Made by a program: the position numbers and the translations under genes
Assembly (NCBI RefSeq): GCF_013201725.1
Contig: NZ_CP053835.1
Location: forward strand, 2,666,001 to 2,730,000
DNA length: 64,000 nt
Direction of reading: 5' to 3'
From: Arcobacter defluvii
GTDB taxonomy: Bacteria; Campylobacterota; Campylobacteria; Campylobacterales; Arcobacteraceae
In this document: in pieces, positions 26,415-36,600 of the stretch
Layout of the letters: each line of letters opens with the position of its first letter
Numbering within the stretch: position 1 is the stretch's first letter
Notes under the pieces: model-generated
What the model was told of the DNA's origin: nothing
Database searches by the model: none
What the model saw: the letters and a program-made list of their open reading frames with translations, nothing else

Positions 26415-29104
26415 TAATTATCTACAGATACTTTTTCTTCGATTTGGATGAATGTTTCGATAAAATCTCCAACTTTTATATCATTGAATTTTTCAAACAT
26501 AATACCACATTCATAACCATTTGCAACTTCTTTAACATCATCTTTAAATCTTTTTAATGATGAAATTTTACCAGTATAGATAACTACGCCATCTCTAATG
26601 ATTCTTGCATGCCCACCTCTAATTACTTTACCGTCAGTTACTAAACATCCTGCAACAGTTCCGATTTTTGGAACAACAAATGTATCTCTAACTTCTGCTT
26701 GACCGGTATTCTCTTCTCTAATAACTGCACTCATCATTCCAGATAATGCATCTTTTATATCATCAATCAAATCATAAATAATTGAATAAGTATTGATTGT
26801 AATTCCATCAGCTTTTGCTTTTGCTTTAACTGAACCTGTTGGCCTTACATTAAATCCTAATATAATACAACCATCACTTGCACCAGCTAATATTAAATCT
26901 GATTCAGTAATTCCACCAACAGCTGCATGAATTACTTTTACTTTTACTTCATCATTTGCAATTTTTTCTAATGATCCTTTTATAGCTTCTAAAGAACCAC
27001 CAACATCTGCTTTTATAATAACTGGTAATTGTTTTATTTTCCCTTCAGCAATTAATCCACTCATTTCTTCTAATGATACTTTAGTAGATTTTGATAGTTC
27101 TTTTGCTCGTGCATGTTCAGCTCTTGTTGTTGCTATATCTCTAACTTCTTTATCTGAATCCATTGCAACCATAAATGAACCAGTTGTTGGAACTTCATTA
27201 AGTCCTAAAACCGTTCCTGTTTCTGAAAGCCCTAACTCTTTAACAGCTCTTCCACTATCATCAGTAATTGCTTTAACTCTTCCAAATGTAGTATCACAAA
27301 CAATATTATCACCAATTCTTAGGGTACCATTTTGAACAATAATATTTGCAACAGGACCTCTTCCTTTTTCTAAAGAAGACTCAATTACAGTAGCTTTTGC
27401 TTTAGCAGTTGGATCTGCTTTAAGTTCAAGTAGTTCAGCTTGAATTAAAATATTTTCTAATAATTCATCAATACCTGCTCCAGTTTTTGCAGATACACCA
27501 ATAAATTCTGTATCTCCACCCCAATCTACAGGTGTTAAATCATGCTCTGCCATTTGAGCTTTTACCATATCTGGATTAGCAGTCTCTTTATCCATTTTAT
27601 TCATAGCAACAATAATTGGACAACCACTAGCTTTTGCATGAGAAATAACTTCTTCTGTTTGTGTTTTAACACCATCATCAGCAGCTACAACAATAATAAT
27701 AATATCTGTTACATTAGCTCCTCTTGCTCTCATCGCAGAGAAAGCTGCGTGACCTGGAGTATCAACAAAAGTAATTTTTTGTCCATTTTTAGTAACAGTA
27801 TAAGAAGTAATATGTTGTGTAATTCCACCTGCTTCTGCAGCAGCTATTTTAGAACTTCTTATTTTATCTAATAAAGATGTTTTACCATGATCAACGTGAC
27901 CCATAATTGTTACAACAGGAGGTCTTGTTACATATGAACCTTCATCTATATCTTCACCTAAGTAATCTTCAACATAATTAACATCTTCCAAAGCATCTTT
28001 TACAGTTACTTCTATTCCAAATTCTTCACCAAGAATTTCTAACTCATCTTGTTTTAAAAAGTCATTTTTTGTAACCATCATTCCTAAACTAAATAGTACT
28101 GTAATAACTTCAGCTGGTGATTTACCACAAGCTTCTGCAAATTCATAAACTCTAATATCTTCAGGAATAGTTACTTCTTTAATTTCTGCAATTTCTTGTG
28201 TTCTTGAAATTCTTTTCTTTCTTTTTCCTCGTTTTAAACCTTGTGGAGTATTTCCAAATGCTGCAGGTCTTGAACTTCTTGATTGTTTTGCAGGATTTTG
28301 TGGTTTTGGTTCATCAAAAATTTTAAATGAATCACCTAAGTCCATATCAAGTAAAACTACTTCTTCTCCAAGTAAAGAATCATCAGAACTTACAAAATCA
28401 TCTGAATATTCTCTATTTACATCAAGTTTTTTCCCATGATCTTGAGGTTTAACAATAGTTTTCTTTTTTTCTTTTTTATTTTTAGCTTTTCTTAATTCTT
28501 CTGCACTTAAAGAGTTGTCATTATTGAATTTTTCATCTTCTTCATTTCCACCTAAAATTTCACTTAAAGATTTCATTTGTTTTTTTGGTTGAGTTTCTGC
28601 ATCAAAAGAAGTTTTAATTTCTACATTTTCTTTTGGCTTTTTCTTTTTAATAATTACTAAACCTCTTCTTTTAGGTATAATTTTATTCGCATTATCAGGA
28701 TTTACGTCAGGTTTTTCCATCTCATCTTGAGTTCTTAAAGGAGTTTTTGAAACAGGCTTAGAGATTATTACTTTTTTTAATTCAGGTTTTTTTCTAACTT
28801 CATTCTCTTTTTTTTCTATAAGTTCAACATTTTCTTCTTTTTCAACTATTTTTTCTAGTTTTTTATCTTCTTCTATCTTTTCTTCTTTTTTAATTACTTT
28901 TTTTTCTTTTGAAGCTGGTTTATTAGAAATTTTTGAACTTTTTCCTGTCATTATATAGGTTGCAATTTCTTCAGCATCTTCAAATGATACTGCACTTTGC
29001 GGTGATTTTAGTTCTATTCCTAAATCTTTAGCTTTTGCAATAACATCTTGGCTACTTGCTCCCGCTTCTTCTGCAATTTCATAAACTCTTACTTTATCTG
29101 ACAT
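26414..29104 (-). CDS. infB: Translation initiation factor IF-2
   Basis: The GTPase that brings initiator tRNA to the 30S subunit. After a N-terminal IF2-N domain (1-50) comes a long, low-complexity charged linker rich in Lys and Glu (about 55-300), a second IF2-N-type domain (about 315-365), then the GTPase core with G1 GHVDHGKT near residue 403, DTPGHAA and NKMD, and domains II-IV. At 896 residues it is full length. The start overlaps the ylxR-like gene by 11 bp. Confidence 0.98.
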   Translation of the reverse strand: MSDKVRVYEIAEEAGASSQDVIAKAKDLGIELKSPQSAVSFEDAEEIATYIMTGKSSKISNKPASKEKKVIKKEEKIEEDKKLEKIVEKEENVELIEKKENEVRKKPELKKVIISKPVSKTPLRTQDEMEKPDVNPDNANKIIPKRRGLVIIKKKKPKENVEIKTSFDAETQPKKQMKSLSEILGGNEEDEKFNNDNSLSAEELRKAKNKKEKKKTIVKPQDHGKKLDVNREYSDDFVSSDDSLLGEEVVLLDMDLGDSFKIFDEPKPQNPAKQSRSSRPAAFGNTPQGLKRGKRKKRISRTQEIAEIKEVTIPEDIRVYEFAEACGKSPAEVITVLFSLGMMVTKNDFLKQDELEILGEEFGIEVTVKDALEDVNYVEDYLGEDIDEGSYVTRPPVVTIMGHVDHGKTSLLDKIRSSKIAAAEAGGITQHITSYTVTKNGQKITFVDTPGHAAFSAMRARGANVTDIIIIVVAADDGVKTQTEEVISHAKASGCPIIVAMNKMDKETANPDMVKAQMAEHDLTPVDWGGDTEFIGVSAKTGAGIDELLENILIQAELLELKADPTAKAKATVIESSLEKGRGPVANIIVQNGTLRIGDNIVCDTTFGRVKAITDDSGRAVKELGLSETGTVLGLNEVPTTGSFMVAMDSDKEVRDIATTRAEHARAKELSKSTKVSLEEMSGLIAEGKIKQLPVIIKADVGGSLEAIKGSLEKIANDEVKVKVIHAAVGGITESDLILAGASDGCIILGFNVRPTGSVKAKAKADGITINTYSIIYDLIDDIKDALSGMMSAVIREENTGQAEVRDTFVVPKIGTVAGCLVTDGKVIRGGHARIIRDGVVIYTGKISSLKRFKDDVKEVANGYECGIMFEKFNDIKVGDFIETFIQIEEKVSVDN

Positions 29105-29369
29105 CTCTTAGCATCTCCTTAAGTTGTGTGACATACTTATCTTTATTTTTACACTCTTTACAAAGTGATTTTTCAAATTTTTTATAATCTTTTCCATTTA
29201 TATCTAATTGTAAATTTACTTTACATTCACTACAAATATAAAAACTTCTACCTTTATTGTCATACAGAGACAATTTTTTATCTTCACATTTTAATCTTAA
29301 TAGCTCTTTTTGTTCGAACTTACCCTTACATATTATGCATGTTCTTAAGATTTTTTTCAAACTAGCCAA
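29094..29369 (-). CDS. YlxR/DUF448 family RNA-binding protein
   Basis: A 91-residue basic protein with the YlxR start signature RTCIICKGKF and a second cysteine pair near the middle (YICSECK) and a third CKECK at the C-terminal half; many YlxR proteins have fewer cysteines, so metal binding is possible. In Firmicutes the family member RnpM was reported to bind RNase P RNA. It is encoded directly upstream of infB with an 11 bp overlap, the usual place for this family. Confidence 0.88.
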   Translation of the reverse strand: MASLKKILRTCIICKGKFEQKELLRLKCEDKKLSLYDNKGRSFYICSECKVNLQLDINGKDYKKFEKSLCKECKNKDKYVTQLKEMLRDVR

Positions 29370-29405
29370 TTATTATACCCAAATTATACTTAATATCAAA
29401 AATAA

Positions 29406-30287
29406 TCAAATTTCTATTCTCACTCCAACATTATCAAAATCAACAGTGAATACTCTGAAATGAGGAAATTTAAGTTTTAATGCTTTTTCTAAATTTTTAC
29501 TATCATCAGAATAAGTCATCGAAAATAATGTTGACCCAGAACCAGATAATGTACTCATTAAAGCACCTTCTTTAAGTGCAGTTTTTTGTACGTCAAAAAG
29601 TTCAGGCATTTGTTTCATTCTATATTTTTGATGGATTTGGTCATTTGATGCGTATTTCAACATTTCCCAATCTTCTGCCATAAAAGCTGCAGTTAATAAA
29701 GAGGAATGAGAAATATTGAAAACAGTATCTTCTTTAGAATATTTAAAAGGCAATGTTTTTCTTGACATTTGAGTTGAAATTGCTCTATTTGGGACAACAA
29801 TTACTGCTTTTAAAGTTTTTGGTATAGCTTTATTAATATATTTTACTTCATTTTCTTGTACACAAGCAACATTAAATCCACCCATTACAGCTGGTGTAAT
29901 ATTATCAGGATGGCTTTCATAGGCAAGTGCAAGATTTAGTAGTTTATCTTTTTCAAGTTTTATTCCTTCAATTGCATAAGCACTTGCAATTGCAGAAACA
30001 ATAACTGCAGATGAACTTCCTAAACCTCTTGATAAAGGAATTTCATTTTGAAATTCAAATCTAAAGTGTCTTTTTTTATGTGATAAGTTATGATAAAAAT
30101 CATTAAAAATAGAGATAAACATATTGTTATCTTTCAAGGCTGGATTGTTAGCACCCTCTCCTTTTAAAGATACACTATGAAATTTAGATGGTCTAATTAT
30201 AACTTGATTTTTCATAGAAATTGCTAGACCTAAACAATCAAATCCTGGTCCTAAATTTGCACTAGTAGCTGGAACGCTTACTTTCAT
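29406..30287 (-). CDS. thrB: Homoserine kinase
   Basis: A GHMP kinase that makes O-phosphohomoserine, the substrate of thrC at 2080-3561. The ATP-binding [11 protein letters not shown] motif is near residue 90-100, and the N-terminal [12 protein letters not shown] and C-terminal STLSGSGST glycine-rich motif are intact. At 293 residues it is typical. It lies in the lpxC-infB operon and not with thrC. Confidence 0.96.
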   Translation of the reverse strand: MKVSVPATSANLGPGFDCLGLAISMKNQVIIRPSKFHSVSLKGEGANNPALKDNNMFISIFNDFYHNLSHKKRHFRFEFQNEIPLSRGLGSSSAVIVSAIASAYAIEGIKLEKDKLLNLALAYESHPDNITPAVMGGFNVACVQENEVKYINKAIPKTLKAVIVVPNRAISTQMSRKTLPFKYSKEDTVFNISHSSLLTAAFMAEDWEMLKYASNDQIHQKYRMKQMPELFDVQKTALKEGALMSTLSGSGSTLFSMTYSDDSKNLEKALKLKFPHFRVFTVDFDNVGVRIEI

Positions 30288-30298
30288 CCATTTCCTTC

Positions 30299-30751
30299 TT
30301 AAACTGCTGGTAAATTATATATTGGCAGTGTTTCTTCTTTAAAATTGTATTTTTCTATACCCATTGGTAATTCAAAGTCGTGGATTATACAATCTTTTTC
30401 TAAAAAATCTACTTTAATTTTATTTTCTACTCTAATAAAGTATTTTTTACCTAAAGCTTTAATTGGGGAATTATTATTAAACTCAAAACCTTCAATAGCA
30501 TTAAATTCAATATTTTTTGAAATACATATTGTTTTTAAAAATATATATGCAACTTTAATTGACATAAAAGAACCAGGTGAATTTACATAAATAATTTTCT
30601 TGATATCAAAGTCATTTAAGAGATTTTTAAATAAGTTAGGTAGCAAATCAGAAGTTTTACCATCAAGTTTATAATCTTTTATCAATTTTTTATTTTCATA
30701 AATACCTATTAACAATGGATTTGATATTGTAATAACTAACACTTCAATCAA
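30299..30751 (-). CDS. TsaB/YeaZ-like protein, short and divergent
   Basis: A 150-residue protein with the ISN-type N-terminal strand, the [14 protein letters not shown] segment resembling the GPGSFTGLR motif of TsaB, and no nucleotide-kinase signature. TsaB proteins are usually about 220 residues, so this is truncated at the C-terminus or a very reduced member. TsaB helps TsaD make the t6A modification of tRNA. The start codon appears to be TTG at 30751, three bases after the lpxC stop, without a strong Shine-Dalgarno; reinitiation is likely. Assignment rests partly on gene order. Confidence 0.65.
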   Translation of the reverse strand: MIEVLVITISNPLLIGIYENKKLIKDYKLDGKTSDLLPNLFKNLLNDFDIKKIIYVNSPGSFMSIKVAYIFLKTICISKNIEFNAIEGFEFNNNSPIKALGKKYFIRVENKIKVDFLEKDCIIHDFELPMGIEKYNFKEETLPIYNLPAV

Positions 30752-30754
30752 GTT

Positions 30755-31660
30755 TTAATTCTCTACTTTTGAATAAGCCATTTCAAACACAACAGCTTCA
30801 CTACTAGCTTCTTCTAAATCAATAATTTCATAATTTGATTCATCTTCGTAAAGTTTTTTTGTAAGTAAATGATTTAAATGATGACTTCCTGCAATTGCAT
30901 CATATTCACCAACAAGTGTGTATTCTAAAAGAGCCATATCTCCTATTGCATCTAAAATTTTATGTCTAACAAATTCATCATCAAATCTTAATCCTTCTGG
31001 ATTTAAAACTTTTGTTTGGTCAAGTACAATTGCATTTTCCATTGATCCACCTTGAGCTAATCCAATACTTCTCAAATATTGAACTTCGTGCAAAAATCCA
31101 AATGTTCTTGCTCGACTTATATTTTCCTTATATTCTGCAATTGAATAATCAAAATGAAATTTTTGTTTTCCAATTGCTGGATGCTCAAAATTTATCTCAA
31201 AATCATATACTATTCTATCAGATGGTTTTAAACAAACTTTTTTCCCATCAGGAGTTGTAACTTCAACTAGTTTTTTGATTTTTATAGCTTTTTTTGATTT
31301 ATCTAACTCTTTTATTCCAGCTTCTTCAATTAGCATACAATAACCTGATGAACTTCCATCTAGAACAGGAACTTCATCATTATCAACAACAACTCTTAAA
31401 TTATCAATTCCATAAGCATAAACAGCAGATAATAAATGTTCAATTGTTGAAATTACAACTCCATCTTTACCAATAACAGTAGCCATTTTTGTATCAACAA
31501 CAAACTCTTTTTTTAATGGAATAGTAACTCCTGCATCAACTCTATAAAAAACTATTCCCATATTACTATCAAGAGGTTCTAGTCTCATTTTTACAGGAAC
31601 ACCTTTATGAAGACCTATTCCTACAATTTCAACACTTTTTGCTATTGTTCTTTGTTTCAT
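30755..31660 (-). CDS. lpxC: UDP-3-O-acyl-N-acetylglucosamine deacetylase
   Basis: The zinc deacetylase for the first committed step of lipid A synthesis. Zinc ligands are found in the TIEHLLSA motif near residue 78 and in HKILDAIGD near residue 235; the AGSHHLNH motif near 260 includes the catalytic histidine. 301 residues is normal. The ATG overlaps the M23 peptidase stop by 4 bp. This shows a Gram-negative with lipid A. Confidence 0.97.
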   Translation of the reverse strand: MKQRTIAKSVEIVGIGLHKGVPVKMRLEPLDSNMGIVFYRVDAGVTIPLKKEFVVDTKMATVIGKDGVVISTIEHLLSAVYAYGIDNLRVVVDNDEVPVLDGSSSGYCMLIEEAGIKELDKSKKAIKIKKLVEVTTPDGKKVCLKPSDRIVYDFEINFEHPAIGKQKFHFDYSIAEYKENISRARTFGFLHEVQYLRSIGLAQGGSMENAIVLDQTKVLNPEGLRFDDEFVRHKILDAIGDMALLEYTLVGEYDAIAGSHHLNHLLTKKLYEDESNYEIIDLEEASSEAVVFEMAYSKVEN

Positions 31661-33042
31661 TTACTGCTTCCATTTATTATTTTAATTGCATCATTCATTG
31701 TTTTTGTAAGATTTACTTTTATCCAATCATTATCAAGCCATTCATTTGGATTTGCTTCTATACCTTGAACTAAAATTCCAAAATGCAAGTGATCTCCAAA
31801 AACAGCTCCAGTTGAACCAGTTTTAGCTATAAGTTGTCCTGTTTTTACCTCATCATTCACTTCAACATTTTGACTACTTGTATGAGCATATAAAGTAGCT
31901 AGTCCTAATCCATGATCAACAATAATTGAATCACCGTAAATTCCTAAATAATCTTTAAAAATAACTTTTCCTGGATTTGTTACATTTACATCAGCTCTTT
32001 TAACACTTGCCCAATCCATTCCTAAATGCCAAGCTTCATCAATTTTTTGTTCATTATAATAATAATGTCTTCTTTCTCCAAATTGTGCAAATGTAGCTGC
32101 ATTTGGCATTCTTACAAAAGTTTTTACATCAAATGGTATTTTCCCACTATTTGCTAAATTTTTTCTAACTACATCTTTTATAGTTTTAACATTTTTTTCT
32201 CTTAATTCTTTATTTGTTTTTACAAATGCTTCAATCGTATCAGAAGGAACAGTCATATTACTATTTTCTAAAACATGTTTACTAACATTATTTACAAATT
32301 CATCAGATACTTTTATATCATCGATTTTTTCTTTAAAACTTTTAATATAAAATGGAACTTTGCTAACTGTTTTATTATTTGCCATATCAACTGCAACTAA
32401 ATTTACCCTTTTAAATTCTTTTATATCAATTGGCCAAGTAATAATAGAAATATAAAAACCTTTCTTATAAAAAGGGAATAATTCAAAAATTTCTTCATCA
32501 TTAAATGTAATATAATAATCTTTTAAGTTTTCATCATTAATTTCGACAACAATAACTCCACTACCACCTTGTCTTAATAAATATGAATTTGTTACAACAT
32601 TTGCAATAGGACTTCTTTTATCAATAATTATTTTTGATTTTTTAATTGATTCATTTCCTCTAAAGAAATTCCACTTACTTGTATCAAAAGCTTGGATTTG
32701 TAAACTTCCGCTTGTTGGTTTATAAAATTCATCAAAAACAGGTGGAGTAATTTCTAAATCTATTGAACCATTTTCATCTTTTAATACTTTAGTATCTAGC
32801 CTAACTTGTTTGTCACCATCAACAAATAATACTTCATAAGATTTAATACCATAATCATCTGATATATTTATTTTTATTGGTTTTTGTAAATTCCAATAAA
32901 TTTCATCTTCCGCAGTTATTTTTGGTGCATTTCTCTCAAAAGTAGGAGATAAAAATAAAAAACCAACTATCGCAACTAATACAAATAGAACTATATAAAC
33001 CCATAATCCTTTAATACTATTTTTATTATTTGTAAATTTCAA
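31657..33042 (-). CDS. Membrane-anchored M23 peptidase
   Basis: A 461-residue periplasmic peptidase with one N-terminal membrane helix (about 12-32). The LytM zinc domain is at the C-terminal end, with HLGMD (first His and Asp), YAHTSS, and the GDHLHFG motif, all intact, so activity is expected against peptidoglycan cross-links. Between anchor and peptidase are about 280 residues of beta-rich domain with low similarity to known families. In Campylobacterota M23 enzymes of this kind shape the cell; whether it corresponds to a Csd or Pgp protein I cannot tell. Overlaps the DHH gene by 17 bp and lpxC by 4 bp. Confidence 0.9.
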   Translation of the reverse strand: MKFTNNKNSIKGLWVYIVLFVLVAIVGFLFLSPTFERNAPKITAEDEIYWNLQKPIKINISDDYGIKSYEVLFVDGDKQVRLDTKVLKDENGSIDLEITPPVFDEFYKPTSGSLQIQAFDTSKWNFFRGNESIKKSKIIIDKRSPIANVVTNSYLLRQGGSGVIVVEINDENLKDYYITFNDEEIFELFPFYKKGFYISIITWPIDIKEFKRVNLVAVDMANNKTVSKVPFYIKSFKEKIDDIKVSDEFVNNVSKHVLENSNMTVPSDTIEAFVKTNKELREKNVKTIKDVVRKNLANSGKIPFDVKTFVRMPNAATFAQFGERRHYYYNEQKIDEAWHLGMDWASVKRADVNVTNPGKVIFKDYLGIYGDSIIVDHGLGLATLYAHTSSQNVEVNDEVKTGQLIAKTGSTGAVFGDHLHFGILVQGIEANPNEWLDNDWIKVNLTKTMNDAIKIINGSSK

Positions 33043-34012
33043 GAATTTCCTTTAAAACTATTTCTTTCGCTTTTTCAACATCAAGTAGATCCAACGTACA
33101 TCCAGCAGCATTAAAATGCCCACCACCATCAAAATGAGAAGCAATTGCAGATACATCAATTTTACCTTTAGAACGCAAAGATACTCTTGATACTCCATTT
33201 ACTATTCTTACAAAAAAAGCTATTCTTACAATTGCTATACTCATCACCATATCAAGAGCATCTTCACAATCTCTATTATGGGCTCCTGTCTCTTTAAACC
33301 ATTCTTCTTTTGCAATGATAGAAGCAACTTCTCCCTCTTTATATAATTCTAGACTATCTAATACTTTAGGAATAATTCTATATTTTGCCAAAGAATCTCT
33401 TCTTAATAGCTTATTTGCTATTTCAGAAGGACTTGCTCCACATTCAACTAAAAAATTAATCTTTTCAAATGTAATTTCATCACATCTATTTAAAGAAAAA
33501 GCTAAAGTATCATCATAAATTCCTACATATAATGCAGTTGCAGAATTTTTTGTAATATACAATCCATTATGTTTAAAAAATTCATATACTAACTCTGCTG
33601 TTGAACTTTTGAGAGGATCAACTATATTTACTACACCAAAACTATTATTTGATTTGTGATGATCAAAATTTATAAGAGGAATTGACGAATCTAATTCAAA
33701 GCCTAATCGTTTATAAGTTCCACAATCAACACTAATTGCTAAATCAAAAAATGCAGGTAATTGATCTGTTATTTTTTCAAATCTTGGAATAAAATCAAGA
33801 TTTTGTGGTAAATCAGAACTTATATTATAAACTTTATGTTTTATCTTATTTTCATAAAACAAATTTGATAAAGCCAATGCAGAACCTATAGAATCAGGAT
33901 CAGGATTTACATGAGTAATAATCAAAATATATCTACTTTTTTCTATAAGTTCTAAAGCTTTTGTATATTCTGACATATCAACTTTATTACTTATTATAAA
34001 ATCTTTTTTCAT
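33026..34012 (-). CDS. DHH-DHHA1 family phosphoesterase (NrnA-like)
   Basis: A 328-residue protein with the DHH-family motifs THVNPDPDS near residue 33-41, the central DCGTYKR and the DHHKSN motif near 120, and the C-terminal DHHA1 glycine motif FDGGGHFNAAG. This architecture is that of NrnA, which hydrolyses short oligoribonucleotides and pAp. First gene of the long operon with M23-lpxC-thrB-infB. It is preceded by AAGGAG and by a tandem 14 bp repeat at 34040-34067. Confidence 0.92.
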   Translation of the reverse strand: MKKDFIISNKVDMSEYTKALELIEKSRYILIITHVNPDPDSIGSALALSNLFYENKIKHKVYNISSDLPQNLDFIPRFEKITDQLPAFFDLAISVDCGTYKRLGFELDSSIPLINFDHHKSNNSFGVVNIVDPLKSSTAELVYEFFKHNGLYITKNSATALYVGIYDDTLAFSLNRCDEITFEKINFLVECGASPSEIANKLLRRDSLAKYRIIPKVLDSLELYKEGEVASIIAKEEWFKETGAHNRDCEDALDMVMSIAIVRIAFFVRIVNGVSRVSLRSKGKIDVSAIASHFDGGGHFNAAGCTLDLLDVEKAKEIVLKEILEIYK

Positions 34013-34039
34013 CCTTCTCCTTTCTAAACAAATTTAAAT

Positions 34040-34067
34040 CTAACAAAAACTTACTAACAAAAAGTTA
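34040..34067 (-). repeat. Tandem 14 bp repeat upstream of the DHH gene
   Basis: Two abutting 14 bp units starting CTAACAAAAA (plus strand) differ at a single base. They lie 28-55 bp upstream of the DHH gene start and 13 bp after the nadC stop. Read on the minus strand they are T-rich, just before a possible -10, so they may be a promoter element or a regulator site. Confidence 0.6.
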
Positions 34068-34079
34068 ATCAAACTTCTT

Positions 34080-34901
34080 TTAATCAAATTTCATTGAAAA
34101 ATCAAGCCAAGTTGATTGGTGAATAATGCTTCCACTACTAATTGCATCAACACCTGTTGTTGCATATTCTTTTATTGTTCTTAAATTTATATTTCCACTG
34201 GCTTCTAATAAAATATGAGGATAATTTGCATTTCTAAATTCTACAACTTCTTTTATTTGTTCAATATTCATATTATCACACATTATTATATCACCACCAG
34301 CATGCATAGCTTCTTTTACTTGGTCAAAAGTTTCACACTCTATTTCAATTTTTGTAACCCAAGAAATTCTTTTTCTTGCTTTTTTTATAAACTCTTCTAA
34401 ATTACTTATTGTTCTTAAGTGAGTATCTTTTAGCATTAAACAATCATCAAGTCCAAGTCTATGATTGATTGCTCCACCAACTCTTGAAGCATATTTTTCA
34501 AAATCTCTTAATTGTGGTCTTGTTTTTCTAGTATCGAGTAAAACAACACCTGTCCCTTCAATCAATTTTGCATATTTATTTGCCATTGTTGCAATTCCAC
34601 TTGCATGTTGAAGCATATTTAAAAAAGTTCTTTCAGACGAAAGTAAAATAGATGCTTTTCCTTCAAGTTCAGCAATTACATCACCAACTTTTATCTCATC
34701 ACCATCATTTTTTAAAAATTTACAATCAAATTTTTCAGTTCTTGCTAATACTTTTGCATATTGAACACCTGCGAGTATTCCATCTGATTTACAAATAGCT
34801 CGCGCTGTAAATCTTCCCTTTGGAGCAACATCGAAGAATAAATCCCCTCGACCATTATCTTCAATAATGGCATTTTTTACAAATTTTTTGATATTAATCA
34901 T
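34080..34901 (-). CDS. nadC: Quinolinate phosphoribosyltransferase
   Basis: It converts quinolinate and PRPP to nicotinate mononucleotide. Type II PRTase motifs are visible: the EDNGRGD N-terminal, the LLDTRKTRPQLRDFEKYA segment, GGAINHRLGLDD and the C-terminal LEASGNI and ISSGSI glycine loops. Length is 273. The ATG overlaps the nadA stop by 4 bp. nadB is not in the window, so its aspartate-oxidising partner is elsewhere or replaced. Confidence 0.97.
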   Translation of the reverse strand: MINIKKFVKNAIIEDNGRGDLFFDVAPKGRFTARAICKSDGILAGVQYAKVLARTEKFDCKFLKNDGDEIKVGDVIAELEGKASILLSSERTFLNMLQHASGIATMANKYAKLIEGTGVVLLDTRKTRPQLRDFEKYASRVGGAINHRLGLDDCLMLKDTHLRTISNLEEFIKKARKRISWVTKIEIECETFDQVKEAMHAGGDIIMCDNMNIEQIKEVVEFRNANYPHILLEASGNINLRTIKEYATTGVDAISSGSIIHQSTWLDFSMKFD

Positions 34902-35887
34902 ACTTCAAACATCCTTTCTAATGCTACTTTTGCCCATTTTGCTGTTTCTTCACTTACAAATATTTCATTCTCTTTTGAAATGTTATCATCTTTAATAGAT
35001 TTTAAAGTTTTATAAACATCTTCAAGCGTTGTTTCATTCATTGTTGGACACTCTGGTTTTGTTGAACTTAAAATATATGTATTTTTGCTTCTTAATCTAT
35101 TAACCATATTAAATTCTGTTCCAACTGCTATTTTCTGCTCAGGGTCTAAATTTTTAATATATGTTATTAATTGTGAAGTTGAACCTACAAAATCTGCTTT
35201 ATCGCAAACACTAGGATCACATTCAGGATGAACTGCAATCAAAATATCAGGAAATTTTTCTCTATAAAAATCTATATCATCAGCAGTGAACTGTTGATGA
35301 ACAGAACAAAACCCGTTATAACAAATAATATCAGCCTCTTTTAAATCACTTCCATCACCAACAACTGCTGATTTTAGATTTAGTGATTTTGCGAAATTTT
35401 GCCCTAAACAACGATCAGGAACAAAAAATATTTTTTTACCTGATTCTAAACCTTTTTCAATAATTTTATAAGCATTTGAAGAAGTACAAACCATTCCACC
35501 CATTTGTCCAACTTTTGCTTTTACTGCTGCACTAGAGTTAATATATGTGATTGGTAAAATATTTTCGTTTGCAATACCTGCTTCATTAATCTTTTTTAAA
35601 TTTTGTTCAAAATAACCTTCATCTATCATCCTAGCCATTGCACAACAAGCGATTTTTGGCATTAAAACTCTTTTTTGTGGGCTCATAACTTTTACACTTT
35701 CACCCATAAAACCAACACCACAAAAAACCACAAATTTAGAATCAGTAAGCATTACTTTTTTTGCAAGTTCTAATGAATCACCTGTTATATCAGCCAACTC
35801 GAAAACTTCATCTCTTTGATAAAAATGTGCCACTAAAGTCACATCTAATTCATCTTTTAATTTTATTATCTTTTCTTTTAAATCCAA
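34898..35887 (-). CDS. nadA: Quinolinate synthase
   Basis: A 4Fe-4S enzyme that condenses iminoaspartate with dihydroxyacetone phosphate to quinolinate. Triplicated domain repeats and conserved cysteines, in CGVGFMG, MVCTSSN and PECP-type boxes (STKPECP), are visible over 329 residues. The start is TTG at 35887, with AAGG six bases upstream; the conserved sequence begins directly after it. Divergent from plsY. Confidence 0.96.
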   Translation of the reverse strand: MDLKEKIIKLKDELDVTLVAHFYQRDEVFELADITGDSLELAKKVMLTDSKFVVFCGVGFMGESVKVMSPQKRVLMPKIACCAMARMIDEGYFEQNLKKINEAGIANENILPITYINSSAAVKAKVGQMGGMVCTSSNAYKIIEKGLESGKKIFFVPDRCLGQNFAKSLNLKSAVVGDGSDLKEADIICYNGFCSVHQQFTADDIDFYREKFPDILIAVHPECDPSVCDKADFVGSTSQLITYIKNLDPEQKIAVGTEFNMVNRLRSKNTYILSSTKPECPTMNETTLEDVYKTLKSIKDDNISKENEIFVSEETAKWAKVALERMFEV

Positions 35888-35935
35888 AATAAACCTTCAA
35901 ATTTTTATTAAATGTGAATATAACAAAACTTTAGT

Positions 35936-35941
35936 TATAAT
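35936..35941 (+). promoter_or_regulatory. -10 box for plsY-folB
   Basis: TATAAT, 36 bp before plsY, in the 90 bp nadA-plsY divergent gap. Confidence 0.55.
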
Positions 35942-35976
35942 CTCATTTAATTATAGACTTTAAACAAAGGTAATAA

Positions 35977-36600
35977 ATGGATTTTTTTACAAATACAAAC
36001 ATACTATTTTTTATAGCAGCGTATCTTATTGGTTCTATTCCATTTGGTTCAATTTTAGCAAAAACATTTGCAGGAGTTGATATAAAAACTCAAGGAAGTA
36101 AATCAATTGGTGCAACTAATGTTTTAAGAGTAGTAAAAGAAACTAACCCTAAATTAGCTAAAAAATTAGGTATTGCTACTGTTTTACTTGATGCGTTAAA
36201 GGGTACTTTAGTTTTATTATTTGCTATGTATTATGGAGTAAGTGATTCTACTTTATGGGGAATTGCAATACTTGCTGTTTTAGGACATTGCTACTCAATC
36301 TATCTAGGACTAGAAGGTGGGAAAGGTGTAGCCACAGGACTTGGAGTATATCTTGTACTTATCCCTATTCCAACATTAATTGGTGCTGTAGTTTGGATAG
36401 TTTGTGCGAAAGTTTTAAAAATATCATCATTATCTTCACTTCTAGGATTAGTTGCTGTAGTAATAAGTGCAAGTTTTTTAAACAATGGATTAAATGTAGG
36501 CTCAAATGTTCCTATGTATATCATTGCATTTATCATTATATATAAACACATACCAAACATTATAAGAATAATAAAAGGTGAAGAGAAAAAAGTTATATGA
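35977..36600 (+). CDS. plsY: Acyl-phosphate glycerol-3-phosphate acyltransferase
   Basis: It makes lysophosphatidic acid from acyl-phosphate and glycerol 3-phosphate. It is a 207-residue protein with about five membrane helices; the three conserved loops are IGSIPFGSI, the KSIGATNVLR region and the GGKGVATGLG stretch. This is the first step of phospholipid synthesis. It overlaps folB by 4 bp. AAAGGTAATAA precedes the ATG. Confidence 0.96.
   Translation: MDFFTNTNILFFIAAYLIGSIPFGSILAKTFAGVDIKTQGSKSIGATNVLRVVKETNPKLAKKLGIATVLLDALKGTLVLLFAMYYGVSDSTLWGIAILAVLGHCYSIYLGLEGGKGVATGLGVYLVLIPIPTLIGAVVWIVCAKVLKISSLSSLLGLVAVVISASFLNNGLNVGSNVPMYIIAFIIIYKHIPNIIRIIKGEEKKVI

Noticed and set aside
27542-27871. 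Plus-strand open frame opposite the infB GTPase core
   Set aside because: Rich in Ser, Asn, Phe and Cys as expected for the antisense of an AT-rich gene; infB is certain.
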